Origin: JASHVB01 sp035486135
Lineage (GTDB): Bacteria; Pseudomonadota; Alphaproteobacteria; Acetobacterales; Acetobacteraceae
Assembly: GCA_035486135.1 (NCBI GenBank)
Contig: DATHNI010000292.1
Location: 1 to 22,558, forward strand
Length of the DNA stretch: 22,558 nt
Direction of reading: 5' to 3'
Shown here: piece after piece, positions 1 to 6,736 of the stretch
Layout: the number at the start of each line of letters is the position of its first letter
How positions within the stretch are numbered: the first letter of the stretch is position 1
Made by a program: the position numbers and the translations under genes
The notes under the pieces: generated by a model
Seen by the model: the letters and a program-made list of their open reading frames with translations, nothing else
Told to the model about the DNA's origin: nothing
Database searches by the model: none

Positions 1-29
1 TGCAGCATTGCGGCGATGCGCGCGGGCAT
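1..29 (-). CDS. possible 5' end of a leftward gene, cut by the window edge
   Basis: An ATG at 29 on the minus strand opens a frame (MPARIAAML...) that stays open to the window edge. A well-formed sigma70-type promoter lies about 80 bp upstream and points this way. No clear Shine-Dalgarno sequence precedes the ATG and only nine codons are visible, so the product cannot be named. The leader from the predicted start of transcription would be about 70 nt. Confidence 0.3.
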
Positions 30-107
30 GGTCCGGGTGGGCGGATCCGGTTGGGGATCGTGGGTCGGGGCAGGACAGGGAGTGGCGGTGGCGCGCTGCA
101 CCCGGCA

Positions 108-136
108 GTTATAGGATTGTTAGGGGTGTTTGTCAA
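108..136 (-). promoter_or_regulatory. sigma70-type promoter reading left
   Basis: Read on the minus strand, TTGACA (131-136, perfect -35) is followed by a 17-bp spacer and TATAAC (108-113, 5/6 match to the -10). It stands out in GC-rich surroundings because the 40 bp around it are AT-rich. It would drive the gene leaving the window on the left. Confidence 0.6.
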
Positions 137-235
137 ATTAAATAACGGCCTGACCGATCCCGGGCGAGTCTCGCCATAGTCTCATGTGCACTCCGGGGCG
201 AGACGGTGGGCAGCGCCGGCCGGGCGACTGCTTCT

Positions 236-327
236 GATGCATGGGGTTCTGCCGCCACGCTGCAAGCCCGGGCATACGGGACGGCGGCCCGAATAGGTGC
301 ATGGGATTCTTGCCGGCGCGCTGCGAG
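236..327. repeat. degenerate direct repeat, period about 60 bp
   Basis: The core TGCATGGGGTTCTGCCGCC at 238 recurs as TGCATGGGATTCTTGCCGGC at 298, and both are followed by a CGCTGC motif and a purine-rich tract. Two imperfect copies suggest an old duplication. No function is apparent. Confidence 0.4.
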
Positions 328-471
328 GGTGCGTGTCCTCACTGGCAGCGTCGAGTGGCTCGCGGCGAAGCAAGCAAGGTTTTACGCAGGTGCAGGCCGA
401 TGCACGCAAAACACGCGGATAATATTAAGCGCCCGAAAGACTGACTCTCAATCTGATCGCACCTACCGCGC

Positions 472-567
472 CTCGTGTCATGGCCGGCGGAGGCCGGCCA
501 CCACGACTTTCCCTTGTTGCACGCGGCAAAGTCGTGGATGGCCGGCCTTCGCCGGCCATGACACGAG
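472..567. repeat. dispersed hairpin repeat, copy 1 (REP-like)
   Basis: The outer arms CTCGTGTCATGGCCGGC and GCCGGCCATGACACGAG are perfect inverted repeats. Inside, each half folds on its own (GGCCGGCGGAGGCCGGCC and GGCCGGCCTTCGCCGGCC), and ACGACTTT pairs with AAAGTCGT across the centre. Other copies lie at about 9144, 10339, 21469 and, degenerate, 21585. This resembles REP/BIME-type elements of alphaproteobacteria. Confidence 0.8.
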
Positions 568-1161
568 AGGCGCATGCCACCTTGGCCGTACGTCAATGCT
601 TCCACCGGTTCGTATAAGACAGCAGCACCCGCCTCGGCGCGGGCTCCCCGGGTTCGGTTGTGTGATGTCTGCCGTGAAACGCCGCGCCGGCCCCAGGCCC
701 ATTCGCGTGCTCAGCGTGTATCCCTTCTGCATTTGCGTTGAGTCTTGCTTGCTGTGCCACGTGCCGCACCGTTGCCGCACGGGGAGCAACCCGGTGTGGC
801 GTCCGGGCTGGGCGATGTGCCTCATGGTCCATGCGGATTTGTCACGGCGGCGCGTTCCCTGTTTTGGCGGCGGCCGCCTTTCGGCGGTGGTCAGCGGGGC
901 GACGGGGCCGCGGGGCCGCGGTTCGGCCCGGCGTTCCTCACGGTGCCAGGGCATTCGCCGAGGTCAACGCCGCCCTGATGGACGATCGAGGCGCGAGCAA
1001 TCTGCGCTGAAGTGCCCGGCGACGTTTCCCCTACCGCCCGTCGGGGCGGTGATTAGAGGGCCGCCAGCGCATCGGGCGGTGGGTGGGGGCTTAGTGCAGT
1101 GTGGTAGGGGTCGGCCCAGTCAGGATGGTTACAGCCGGCGCTTCGTTGACTGAAGAAACAA

Positions 1162-1488
1162 TCAATTCATACAATGGATGGCCATTCCCGGCGGCGCAAA
1201 GAGCGGACCGCTTGGATCAACCACGTATTTCTTCGCACCCAAACAGGAATTGAGGATGCCGCAGCTTATCACTGCATGTGTGCTTGCTGCGCCCCCCGCC
1301 TGATTGACGACAGCACCGGACACAGTCTGCTGCGATTCCTTTATGCACTCATATCGGTCTGCCATGAATTGTTCCCGAGTAGCACTGGGGTTTGAGAACT
1401 TGGTCGGGGGCGTCGGTGGTGGCGGGGGCTGGACACAGGCGCTCAGGACCAAACCACAAAAGACGGCTACCATCAGCACTGTTCTCAT
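1162..1488 (-). CDS. small secreted lipoprotein, unknown function
   Basis: Predicted 108-residue protein. The N-terminus MRTVLMVAVFCGLVLSAC is a typical lipoprotein signal peptide with lipobox LSAC and the lipidated Cys at residue 18. A proline run (PPPPPTPPT) follows, acting as a linker from the membrane anchor. The remainder has several cysteines but no family I recognise. The ATG at 1488 was chosen because AAGGA lies 8 nt upstream; an upstream in-frame ATG at 1512 would put residues before the signal peptide. It probably sits in the inner leaflet of the outer membrane or in the inner membrane facing the periplasm. The next leftward gene upstream (1541-1801) is also a small lipoprotein, so the two may be cotranscribed. 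Confidence 0.7.
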   Translation of the reverse strand: MRTVLMVAVFCGLVLSACVQPPPPPTPPTKFSNPSATREQFMADRYECIKESQQTVSGAVVNQAGGAASTHAVISCGILNSCLGAKKYVVDPSGPLFAPPGMAIHCMN

Positions 1489-1540
1489 TACGCTTGTCCT
1501 TCTAATGAACACCCAACCGAAAACTTTGTGAGCATCGGGT

Positions 1541-1801
1541 CTATTCCACCGACTGTGACGGTGTGTCGGTGGAGGACGGGTATCCCCCGCCCCTCAGTGC
1601 TTTGTTGATCTGATCTTGGAGCGGAACTCCCGCCATGTAATTTTTGTAGCCCGGCGTGTCCGGCCGGCAGTCGGCCCAGGCATAGCCCACCGCACAGTCG
1701 ATAGGATGATTTGCCAAGCCGGGTCCCACCGAACTGCAACCGGACAACCATAGCATGGCAACGGTGACTAAAATCATTGTGGCAGAGATCAGGGTGCGCA
1801 T
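1541..1801 (-). CDS. small secreted lipoprotein, unknown function
   Basis: Predicted 86-residue protein. It begins with MRTLISATMILVTVAML, followed by WLSGC, a classical signal peptide with lipobox LSGC. The mature part is short and has two further cysteines (IDCAVGYAWADCRPD) that could form a disulfide in the periplasm, then a low-complexity Ser/Thr/Pro end. Start at 1801: GGGAG lies 5 nt upstream, whereas the in-frame ATG at 1843 would add a charged extension before the signal peptide. It is 52 bp upstream of the second lipoprotein gene in the same orientation. No known family is recognised. Confidence 0.7.
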   Translation of the reverse strand: MRTLISATMILVTVAMLWLSGCSSVGPGLANHPIDCAVGYAWADCRPDTPGYKNYMAGVPLQDQINKALRGGGYPSSTDTPSQSVE

Positions 1802-1911
1802 GGCCACTCCCGCCGTTCGCTTCCCCAAACTATCGCCTGCCATCTCGATACCACAACGTCGCGGCGGTGTCTCGCGGTTCGGCGGAGCACGGGGCGGCCC
1901 GGATCACGGTG

Positions 1912-2012
1912 ACAAAAAAGACGACCCCGCCCGGCGACCGGGCGGGGTCGAAAGAGCCACGTGCGGATTTTGGGATGGTCCGCGCGCGGAGTGTGACACA
2001 CGAGTGACGTGC
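1912..2012 (-). ncRNA. candidate small RNA ending at the intrinsic terminator
   Basis: Inferred, not recognised. A strong leftward terminator (1913-1950) has no leftward protein gene before it. A plausible -10 (TATATT, 2019-2024 on the minus strand) would start a transcript near 2012, giving an RNA of about 100 nt. A perfect FNR/FixK box is centred about 70 bp upstream of that start, within the range used by class I FNR-type promoters. The segment contains palindromes (GTGTGTCACAC, CCGCGCGCGG) that could fold. No Rfam family is recognised and the 5' end is a guess. Confidence 0.4.
1913..1950 (-). terminator. strong intrinsic terminator for leftward transcription
   Basis: A 12-bp perfect GC-rich stem (CGACCCCGCCCG / CGGGCGGGGTCG, 5-nt loop) is followed on the minus strand by TCTTTTTT. 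The plus strand has no U-tract after the stem, so the terminator works leftward only. No protein gene lies immediately upstream on that strand, which implies a short non-coding transcript or a very small gene between here and about 2075. Confidence 0.8.
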
Positions 2013-2074
2013 TGTGAAAATATATCTTCGGGGGCTCTCCTTTAGCTAGAGGGGCGGGACAATGGGTCCCCAAT

Positions 2075-2088
2075 TTGATCTAGATCAA
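2075..2088. promoter_or_regulatory. FNR/FixK-type binding site
   Basis: TTGATCTAGATCAA is a perfect match to the FNR/FixK/Dnr consensus TTGAT-N4-ATCAA, and the whole 14 bp is self-complementary. Such boxes govern oxygen-limitation genes in alphaproteobacteria. It lies between a candidate leftward small RNA and a rightward 28-codon ORF, so it could serve either side. A -10-like TATGCT at 2106-2111 on the plus strand is a few bp closer than the canonical -41.5 geometry. Confidence 0.65.
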
Positions 2089-2145
2089 GGATGCAGCCGG
2101 GCTTTTATGCTTTGTGCGACTATGGCAATTGGCAGTAGGCTCGAC

Positions 2146-2232
2146 ATGACAGCCACCGATCTCGCTTTCGCCTATATCGCTATGTGGGTGATCTTCCTGT
2201 CGGCGTCGATGGCGCTGGCGGTGGTGCTGTAG
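2146..2232 (+). CDS. tiny single-span membrane protein (28 aa)
   Basis: The ORF encodes 28 residues starting MTATDLAFAYIAMWVIFL and ending MALAVVL. Almost all of it is one hydrophobic helix with one acidic residue near the N-terminus. In-frame ATGs at 2122 and 2107 would lengthen it to 36 or 41 residues. The start at 2146 has only a weak SD (TAGG, 6 nt upstream). It follows the perfect FNR/FixK box by about 60 bp. Very short membrane subunits are known for terminal oxidases (CydX, cbb3 small subunits), so an oxygen-linked role is conceivable, but I see no homology and no oxidase genes nearby. A short ORF can also arise by chance. Confidence 0.4.
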   Translation: MTATDLAFAYIAMWVIFLSASMALAVVL

Positions 2233-2274
2233 GTGTGAGATGGGACCCTGTCTGACTATCGCCTCGCGGCGGGG

Positions 2275-2484
2275 CTATGGCGCTGGTGGTTCAGGAGAGA
2301 GGCTGTCTGGTGTGACGCACCCAACGCGACGGGTGCCTTCCCATACCTCAACCGGCGCTTCCGCCTCGCGAGATAATCTGGCGGCGCGTTCCAGTGCATG
2401 GGTGTCGTCAACACACGTGAGCAGCTTTGCTGCTGCTGTGATGCGGCCTTCGCCGTCAAGGGTGTAGGCCCTGTATTCCGGCAT
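2275..2484 (-). CDS. conserved small hypothetical protein (69 aa)
   Basis: The 69-residue product starts MPEYRAYTLDGEGRI and continues with a CVDDTHALERAARL helix and an EVWEGTRRVG strand. This layout matches a family of small uncharacterised alphaproteobacterial proteins of the pattern YRAY..D..G.I, C.DD..A...A, (I/V)E(L/V)W.G.R.V. Function is unknown; the size and mixed beta/alpha/beta pattern suggest a single small cytosolic domain. No clear SD is seen, but an AT-rich stretch with TATATATA-like sequence lies about 30 bp upstream and may contain the promoter. Confidence 0.7.
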   Translation of the reverse strand: MPEYRAYTLDGEGRITAAAKLLTCVDDTHALERAARLSREAEAPVEVWEGTRRVGCVTPDSLSPEPPAP

Positions 2485-2596
2485 GGCGCGTCAACCGCCC
2501 GTTATATATATGGGATTTATATGCCCGGGCGGGATAGGTATCAAGGGAAAGGGATGGGACGCGGCGCGGGCGGAGTTCCGCCCTGATTCGGATCCG

Positions 2597-2788
2597 TTAT
2601 GACTCGGACGGTTTCTCCGCTTCCAAACTGGAGGCACGTGCTTCCATATCCGACGCCAGTTCAAGCAACTGGTCGCCAAACTTATCCCCAGTGAAGTGCC
2701 GAGCGTGCTGACGAAGCGTGGCGGCCCTGGCTCGCAGTGCGGAGGGGTCGGGACGTTCGGGCGGCAGCTCTGTCCCACTGCGTGGCAT
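2597..2788 (-). CDS. small helical hypothetical protein (63 aa)
   Basis: The 63-residue product has a proline-rich N-terminus and then a long amphipathic helical part (ALRARAATLRQHARHF, then QLLELASDMEARASSLEAE). It resembles the common short alphaproteobacterial proteins with LR.RA..LR..A and L..LA...E..A..LE spacing. Probably cytosolic and helical; function unknown. The start at 2788 is the first ATG of the frame and has no strong SD, so it is uncertain. Confidence 0.55.
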   Translation of the reverse strand: MPRSGTELPPERPDPSALRARAATLRQHARHFTGDKFGDQLLELASDMEARASSLEAEKPSES

Positions 2789-3003
2789 CGGCTGCGCACC
2801 TTGATACGCTCACCAACATGCGCCGGCGTGGTGATGGCGACTAAACACCAAGTCGCGACCCGCGCCTGAAGCCACCAGGGCGATGGTGATTCATAGTGGT
2901 TTGTTGGAAAATACGAATCCATATGTGAACGTTTTAGTCTGGCATTGCGACAATCGAACGCGCGGTGGGTCCCCTTCAATTTCCCCAGACATAGTCTGAT
3001 GTT

Positions 3004-3332
3004 TCACATGGCTTCGGAATGCACCGACAGGTCGCGCATACGGCCCACCCCCAAATGCCGTCGCGCTACCCCCACGTGGTGGTGCTCGCACAGTGTCACC
3101 GCCTCGTCGTAGCGTGGATGCACGTCGCGGTCGAAGACGGCCCACCCGCGAAGGGGATTGCGCCGTAGCGGCCTTGCAGGTAGCCGCGTTCCAGATTGTC
3201 GCCTTTGCGCGTACGAAAGTCGGTCAGTGGGTAAAGATGCGTTGCACCTTCGGCGTCCTTCTCGGTGAACCAGACCTCATCGCGCCGTAGAAACGGAGAC
3301 CGCAAAAGGTTGGTGTCGTGGGTCAGCCGCCG
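3004..3332 (-). pseudogene. remnant of an RloA/RloB-type (AAA15 ATPase + RloB) defence pair
   Basis: Minus strand. The upstream part reads LTHDTNLLRSPFLRRDEVWF, then TEKDAEGATHLYPLTDF, then NLERGYLQGRYGAIPF. This is the C-terminal signature of AAA15 family ATPases (RloA/AbiLi/PARIS-like). Right after IPFA (about 3145-3150) the frame shifts and reads WAVFDRDVHPRYDEAVTLC, the central motif of RloB (PF13707, Toprim-like), then hits a stop at 3004. The ATPase start, nearly all its body, and the RloB start and end are missing. An internal deletion apparently joined the two genes. RloA/RloB pairs are linked to phage defence or restriction loci; this copy is dead. Confidence 0.75.
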
Positions 3333-3527
3333 GCGCGCTTCCAGACGCTTGTACCCTGGCCGTCGCAGCGCTGATCCAGGGTGCGGCATGTGGCACCCTC
3401 ACCCGCCGCGCAAGCACGCGGCGACCTCGCCCGCATGGCGGGAGAGGTTTTGCCGCTCCCTTGCCAGCCGCCCCACGGCGCGGGATAGCGGCGGGGAGGA
3501 AACATCCGCCATCCAGGAGGCATCCGC

Positions 3528-4421
3528 ATGTGGCCCATCCGCTCCGCGCTGTTCGTGCCCGCGCATCGCCGCGACTGGGTCGGCAAGGCGATCCGCGTCT
3601 CCCCCGGCGCCGCCGTGCTGGACATCGAGGACTCCGTCCCGCCCGATGCCAAGCCCCAGGCCATGGCCAACCTGCGTGAGGAGATCGCCGAACTTCGTGC
3701 CGCCGGCGTCGGCGCGTTCGTGCGGGTCAACCCGCTATCGGATCGCACAGGTGAAGAGATCGCCGCGGCGATGACCGAGGGGCTGACCGCGATCGTCCTC
3801 CCGAAGGCCGCCAGCCCCGATGAAATCCGCCGGCTGCACGACCTGCTGTCCTACCACGAGGGCCGCGCCGGCATGGCGCATGGCGGCGTCGGCATCCTGC
3901 CGCTGCCCGAGACGGCGCAGGGCATGTACGACGCCTGCGCCCTGGCCAAGGCGAGCCCGCGTGTGAAGGGCATCCACGGCGCGATCAGCGGCCCGGTATC
4001 GGGCGATTTCGCCCGCGCGTTCGGCTTCCGCGCCACCACCGACGGGATCGAGCAACTGTATCTCGCGTCGAAGATGGTGCTGGACAGCCGTGCAGGTGGC
4101 GCCCCCTACCCTATCGCCGGCATTTTCGGCACGCCGATGAACGACCTCGCAGCGGTGGAAAAGCTGATCCGGCGGGCGCGCGACATCGGCTATAGCGGCG
4201 TCGCGGTGATGCACCCGTCGCATGTCGCAGTCGCCAACGCCGTGTATCGCCCGACTCCGGACGACATCGCGTATTTCTCCGGACTGCTTCAGGCGTTCGA
4301 GGCGGCAGAGAAGGCGGGGCTGGGCGCGGTCAGCTACCAGGGCGCGATGGTGGACTACGCCATGCTGCCGCTGGCGCAGGAAGTGATGGCGGAAGCGCGG
4401 CGCTACGGATTGGTGCCGTAA
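3528..4421 (+). CDS. CitE/HpcH-HpaI family lyase (citrate-lyase-beta-like)
   Basis: The 297-residue product is a TIM-barrel C-C lyase of the HpcH/HpaI-CitE family. Seen: LFVPA at 8-12, LDIEDSVP with acidic residues 32-35, VRVNPL around 65-70, LPK at 91-93, the metal-binding PLPETAQG (Glu128), and a downstream GDFARAFGF (Asp160) where the second metal ligand is expected. Relatives cleave or form beta-hydroxy acyl-CoA thioesters such as malyl-CoA or citramalyl-CoA. The exact substrate cannot be read here, and the GAISGPVSGD segment differs from classical CitE. The start is set by AGGAGG 7 nt before ATG. It is 35 bp upstream of a glyoxylate aminotransferase-type gene and probably cotranscribed, which suggests a lyase releasing glyoxylate. 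Confidence 0.9.
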   Translation: MWPIRSALFVPAHRRDWVGKAIRVSPGAAVLDIEDSVPPDAKPQAMANLREEIAELRAAGVGAFVRVNPLSDRTGEEIAAAMTEGLTAIVLPKAASPDEIRRLHDLLSYHEGRAGMAHGGVGILPLPETAQGMYDACALAKASPRVKGIHGAISGPVSGDFARAFGFRATTDGIEQLYLASKMVLDSRAGGAPYPIAGIFGTPMNDLAAVEKLIRRARDIGYSGVAVMHPSHVAVANAVYRPTPDDIAYFSGLLQAFEAAEKAGLGAVSYQGAMVDYAMLPLAQEVMAEARRYGLVP

Positions 4422-4456
4422 GCGCGCCGGCTGTTTTGAGATCGAGGTAGAAACGC

Positions 4457-5641
4457 ATGAGTGTGAGAGCAGGCCGAGAGTTTTTGGCGATTCCGGGGCC
4501 GACGACGATCCCGGATGAAGTGTTGCGGGCGATGCATCGCCCGGCGGTGGATATCTATGCCGGCCCGCTGCTGGCCCTGACCGACAGCCTGCTGCGCGAT
4601 GTCGCCGCGGTGTTCCACACCAAGGGCCGCGCCTACATCTACGTCGCGAACGGCCACGGTGCGTGGGAAGCCGCGCTGACCAACGTGCTGTCCCGCGGCG
4701 ACAAGGTGCTGGTGCTGGAGAGCGGGCGGTTCGCCGTCGGCTGGGGCAACAATGCTGCTCGGCTGGGCGCCGAGGTCGAGGTGCTGAAGGGCGACATGCG
4801 CCGTGCCGTCCGGCCGGAGGACGTGGCAGCGCGGCTCCGCGCCGACCGGCACGGCAGCATCAAGGCCGTGCTGGTGGTGCAGATCGACACCGCCTCGGGC
4901 GTGGTGAACGACATCGCGGCGATCGGCCAGGCGATGCGGGCCGCGGGGCACGACGCGCTGCTGATGGTGGATGCGGTGGCCTCGCTGGGCTGCATGAAGT
5001 TCGAGATGGACGCGTGGGGCGTCGATGTCGCGATGTCGGGCTCGCAGAAAGGCATGATGACGCCGCCGGGCCTGGGCTTCGTCGTGGCGGGTGAGCGGGC
5101 GCGAGCGGCGCACCAGACCGCCGGGTTGCGCACGCCGTACTGGGATTGGACCGAACGCGACGGCGACGCGCATTATCAGAAATACGCCGGCACACCGCCG
5201 GAACATCTGTTGTTCGGCCTGCGCCAGGCACTCGATCTGCTGTTCCAGGAAGGGCTGGAGAATGCGTTCCGCCGCCACCACCTGCTGGCCGAGGCGGTGC
5301 GCCGCGCCGTTGGCGTGTGGGCGGAGGGCGGCGCGATCGGCTTCAATATCACCAACCCGCGCGAACGCTCCGACACGGTGACGGCGGTGTTGACGCCGGG
5401 CTGCGATCCGGGGGCGATCCGGGCGTATTGCGATCGGAATTGCGGCGTGGTGCTGGGGCACGGCATCGGAGAATTGTCCGGCAAGGCGGTGCGCATCGCG
5501 CATATGGGGCACGTGAACGCGCCGATGATCCTGGGCACGCTGAGCGTGGTGGAGATGGCGCTTGCGGCGCTCGGTATTCCGCACGGGCGGGGTGGCGTGC
5601 AGGCGGCGATCGACTGGCTGGCGGGGGAGGTACGGGACTAG
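4457..5641 (+). CDS. class V aminotransferase, serine-glyoxylate/alanine-glyoxylate type
   Basis: The 394-residue product is a fold-type I PLP enzyme of class V. Seen: IPGPTTIPDEVLRAM at the N-terminus (GPT motif), ANGHGAWEAAL (phosphate-binding turn), MVDAVASLG with Asp172 for the pyridine nitrogen, and SGSQKGMMTPPG with the Schiff-base Lys198. Full length for serine-glyoxylate aminotransferase (about 390-400). It would move an amino group from serine or alanine to glyoxylate, making glycine. It follows the CitE-like lyase by 35 bp. A GAGGTAG stretch 8 nt before ATG serves as SD. A 100-bp palindrome lies 60 bp after the stop. Donor specificity is not readable. Confidence 0.9.
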   Translation: MSVRAGREFLAIPGPTTIPDEVLRAMHRPAVDIYAGPLLALTDSLLRDVAAVFHTKGRAYIYVANGHGAWEAALTNVLSRGDKVLVLESGRFAVGWGNNAARLGAEVEVLKGDMRRAVRPEDVAARLRADRHGSIKAVLVVQIDTASGVVNDIAAIGQAMRAAGHDALLMVDAVASLGCMKFEMDAWGVDVAMSGSQKGMMTPPGLGFVVAGERARAAHQTAGLRTPYWDWTERDGDAHYQKYAGTPPEHLLFGLRQALDLLFQEGLENAFRRHHLLAEAVRRAVGVWAEGGAIGFNITNPRERSDTVTAVLTPGCDPGAIRAYCDRNCGVVLGHGIGELSGKAVRIAHMGHVNAPMILGTLSVVEMALAALGIPHGRGGVQAAIDWLAGEVRD

Positions 5642-5700
5642 TGTTGCGATCCTGACGGTTCGATAGCGTTTCTGCCACGACTCGAAGGCCACCGCGATAC

Positions 5701-5800
5701 GTCAGTCCGCAAGTAGATTCACCACAAAGGCACGAAGGCACTAAGTTCATTGAACCTTTGTGCCTTCGTGCCTTTGTGGTGAGTCTGCTTGCGGACTGAC
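5701..5800. repeat. 100-bp near-perfect palindrome between convergent operons
   Basis: The outer arms GTCAGTCCGCAAG (5701) and CTTGCGGACTGAC (5788) and the inner arms CACCACAAAGGCACGAAGG / CCTTCGTGCCTTTGTGGTG are inverted copies, with only a few mismatches around TAGATT/AGTCTG and near the centre. It sits between the stop of the aminotransferase and the stop of the convergent hydrolase. As RNA either strand would form a long hairpin that could stop transcription in both directions. It resembles dispersed palindromic repeats more than a designed terminator. Confidence 0.8.
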
Positions 5801-5863
5801 AGCAGCCGGGATCGAAGCGTGAGGATCACCGTACTGGCCGGCTGGGCCGGTGCGTTTGAGACA

Positions 5864-6718
5864 TCAGGCGGGAAGGAAGTCGCGGATTGCCGCGGCAATC
5901 TCGGTGGCGTGCGTTTCAAGCGCGAAGTGGCCGGTATCGAGAAAGCGGACGATCGCGCCAGGATTGTCGCGGCTGAACGCGTCGGCGCCTGGTGGCAGGA
6001 AGAACGGATCGTTCTTGCCCCAGATCGCGAGGAGCGGCGGCTTGTGCGTTCGGAAGTAATTCTGGAAGGCCGGGTAGAGCGCGATATTGCTTTTGTAATC
6101 TCCGAATAGATCGAGCTGCACCTCGTCGGCCCCTGGTCGCGCCAGATAGAAATTGTCGAGGGATTGGCCGTCTGGCGAGACGGACGCCGGGTCGGCGACA
6201 CCGTGCGTATATTGCCAATGCGTCGTCTCCGGCGTCAGGAAGGCGCGCAAGGCTTCTCGATTGGCCGTTGATGGGTCCTGCCAGTAGGATCGGATGGGGT
6301 TCCAGCCTTCGCTTAAACCCTCTTCGTAGGCGTTGCCGTTTTGCGAGATGATCGCCGTCACGCGGTCCGGATGCTTCAGGGCAATGCGGAAGCCCGTGGG
6401 GGCGCCATAATCGAAGACGTAGATCGCAAATCGGCTGAGGCCGATAACTTCGGTGAACCGGCCGATGACGTCCGCGATGTGTTGGAACGAGTAAGTGAAT
6501 TCCGTCCGCGGCGGCATGGCAGACTGTCCGAAGCCGGGCAGATCGGGCGCAATCACATGGTAGCGATCGGATAGCAGCGGGATCAGGTCGCGGAACATGT
6601 GGCCTGCGCTCGGAAAACCATGCAGCAAAAGCAGTGCGGGCGCGTCGCGTGCTCCCGATTCACGATAGAACACCCGGAACCCATCGACATCTGCCGTGAG
6701 ATACTTGGTACTGCTCAT
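5864..6718 (-). CDS. alpha/beta hydrolase, haloalkane dehalogenase/epoxide hydrolase-like
   Basis: About 284 residues. Seen: LLLHGFPSAGHMF (oxyanion HGFP), the nucleophile elbow YVFDYGAPTG with Asp (104 counting from the first Met) in place of Ser, acid Asp238 in WGKNDPFF and His265 in LDTGHFALETH. An Asp nucleophile marks haloalkane dehalogenases and epoxide hydrolases, which form an alkyl-enzyme ester. The substrate is not readable. Two ATGs are adjacent (6721, 6718); GAGG lies 5 nt before the second, so 6718 is preferred. It is the last gene of a leftward operon, 18 bp after the previous stop, with a haloacid dehalogenase as first gene. That supports a role in halogenated or related aliphatic compounds. 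Confidence 0.88.
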   Translation of the reverse strand: MSSTKYLTADVDGFRVFYRESGARDAPALLLLHGFPSAGHMFRDLIPLLSDRYHVIAPDLPGFGQSAMPPRTEFTYSFQHIADVIGRFTEVIGLSRFAIYVFDYGAPTGFRIALKHPDRVTAIISQNGNAYEEGLSEGWNPIRSYWQDPSTANREALRAFLTPETTHWQYTHGVADPASVSPDGQSLDNFYLARPGADEVQLDLFGDYKSNIALYPAFQNYFRTHKPPLLAIWGKNDPFFLPPGADAFSRDNPGAIVRFLDTGHFALETHATEIAAAIRDFLPA

Positions 6719-6736
6719 CATGACCTCCTCGTGCCG

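Larger units (their letters stand above)
137..1161. other. about 1 kb with no convincing gene
   Basis: Several open frames cross this stretch on both strands, but their translations are rich in Arg, Ala, Cys and His, look like no protein family, and lack ribosome binding sites. The stretch holds one complete hairpin repeat, a degenerate 60-bp direct repeat and repeat-like fragments such as the CTTGCTTGC motif, found here at about 745 and again near 18271. It reads as intergenic repeat debris. Confidence 0.6.

Noticed and set aside
206..1153. Long rightward open frame of 315 codons near the left edge
   Set aside because: It crosses a hairpin repeat, has Arg/Cys-rich composition with no domain-like pattern and no ribosome binding site. 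GC-rich DNA produces such frames by chance.
1789..2073. 94-codon leftward open frame over the terminator and candidate small RNA
   Set aside because: It reads straight through a strong intrinsic terminator, and its sequence looks non-proteinaceous. The non-coding RNA explanation fits better.
2499..2560. CCGCCCG...CGGGCGG arms around an AT-rich loop as a terminator or origin
   Set aside because: The loop is more than 40 nt, the arms are only 7 bp and there is no U-tract. The AT-rich part is more simply promoter DNA for the leftward small gene at 2484.
4403..5692. 429-codon leftward open frame opposite the aminotransferase
   Set aside because: Antisense shadow: it is composed of His/Arg/Ala-rich low-complexity sequence while the plus strand carries complete PLP-enzyme motifs.
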